Positions 6,111 through 6,143 of a stretch of DNA of 6,143 nucleotides are shown in pieces; positions within the stretch are counted from its first letter, which is position 1, and each line of letters begins with the position of its first letter. The position numbers and the translations under genes are program-made. This DNA comes from Actinomycetota bacterium (lineage in GTDB: Bacteria > Actinomycetota > Acidimicrobiia > Acidimicrobiales > Acidimicrobiaceae): assembly GCA_004366215.1 (NCBI GenBank), contig ML178754.1, positions 1-6,143 on the forward strand, read 5' to 3'. The notes under the pieces are model-generated. The model saw nothing but the letters and a program-made list of their open reading frames with translations. It did no database searches and was not told the DNA's origin.

Positions 6111-6143
6111 CTAGGAGGCCTTCTTCGTCTCCCAGAAGATCTC
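6111..6143 (-). CDS. C-terminal end of a convergent gene, product unknown
   Basis: On the - strand, ten sense codons enter from beyond the window end and finish at a TAG stop (complement of 6111-6113), reading EIFWETKKAS. The call rests on position: the stop lies just before a strong hairpin (21 nt away) in a convergent arrangement with etfA, which is where a gene end is expected. The fragment is too short to assign to a family, and chance open frame remains possible. Confidence 0.45.
   Translation of the reverse strand, partial: EIFWETKKAS

Noticed and set aside
6113..6118. Perfect AGGAGG on the + strand, suggesting a gene start at the right edge
   Set aside because: No ATG, GTG or TTG follows at a usable distance, and the bases are better explained as the end of the - strand gene.
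6108..6120. Small hairpin GGCCT-AGG-AGGCC
   Set aside because: Only five pairs with a 3-nt loop, overlapping the stop of the - strand reading frame; too weak beside the 13-pair hairpin to call.
1..6143. CRISPR array, insertion sequence, tRNA or rRNA gene
   Set aside because: No regularly spaced repeats, transposase motifs, terminal inverted repeats or conserved RNA gene sequences were seen by eye; almost all the sequence is accounted for by coding regions.

Overview
The window is a high-GC stretch (roughly two thirds G+C by eye), densely coded on the + strand. Leu is mostly CTC and Glu mostly GAG, GTG starts are common, and genes are tightly packed. Together with the gene content (an actinobacterial-type pair of ArsA/Get3-like ATPases, a PdtaS-like sensor kinase and an actinobacterial-looking EtfBA), this points to an actinobacterium. 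An acidophilic Acidimicrobiales-like lineage is my guess. The taxon is inferred from style and content, not proven.

Layout. Positions 1-4128 hold four + strand genes packed like one operon. They are the 3' part of a first ArsA/Get3-like ATPase (cut by the window start), a second ArsA/Get3-like ATPase overlapping it by 4-7 nt, a PHP-domain phosphoesterase of the histidinol-phosphatase type starting 1 nt after the previous stop, and a soluble GAF-like/PAS/HisKA_2/HATPase sensor kinase overlapping the PHP gene by 11 nt. A 72-nt gap with a possible promoter and a strong ribosome binding site leads into etfB (4201-4956) and etfA (4966-5931), the two subunits of an electron transfer flavoprotein. 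After etfA there are 179 nt with no convincing gene. They contain a 13-bp hairpin with a GCAA tetraloop, which probably ends transcription from both sides. The last 33 nt read as the C-terminus of a convergent - strand gene.

How the genes work together. The two ATPases probably form a heteromeric, cytosolic Get3-like complex. Neither shows the cysteine pairs expected of an arsenite pump ATPase or of eukaryotic Get3. The PHP enzyme (possibly histidine biosynthesis) and the sensor kinase are translationally coupled to them, but no shared function can be read from sequence. EtfBA would pass electrons from acyl-CoA or similar dehydrogenases to the quinone pool through an ETF dehydrogenase that is not in the window.

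I found no evidence of a wholly new system, mobile element, CRISPR array or RNA gene. The points most worth a second look are the signature lysine missing from the P-loop of the second ATPase, the four-gene coupling of unrelated activities, and the sensor kinase with no response regulator beside it.
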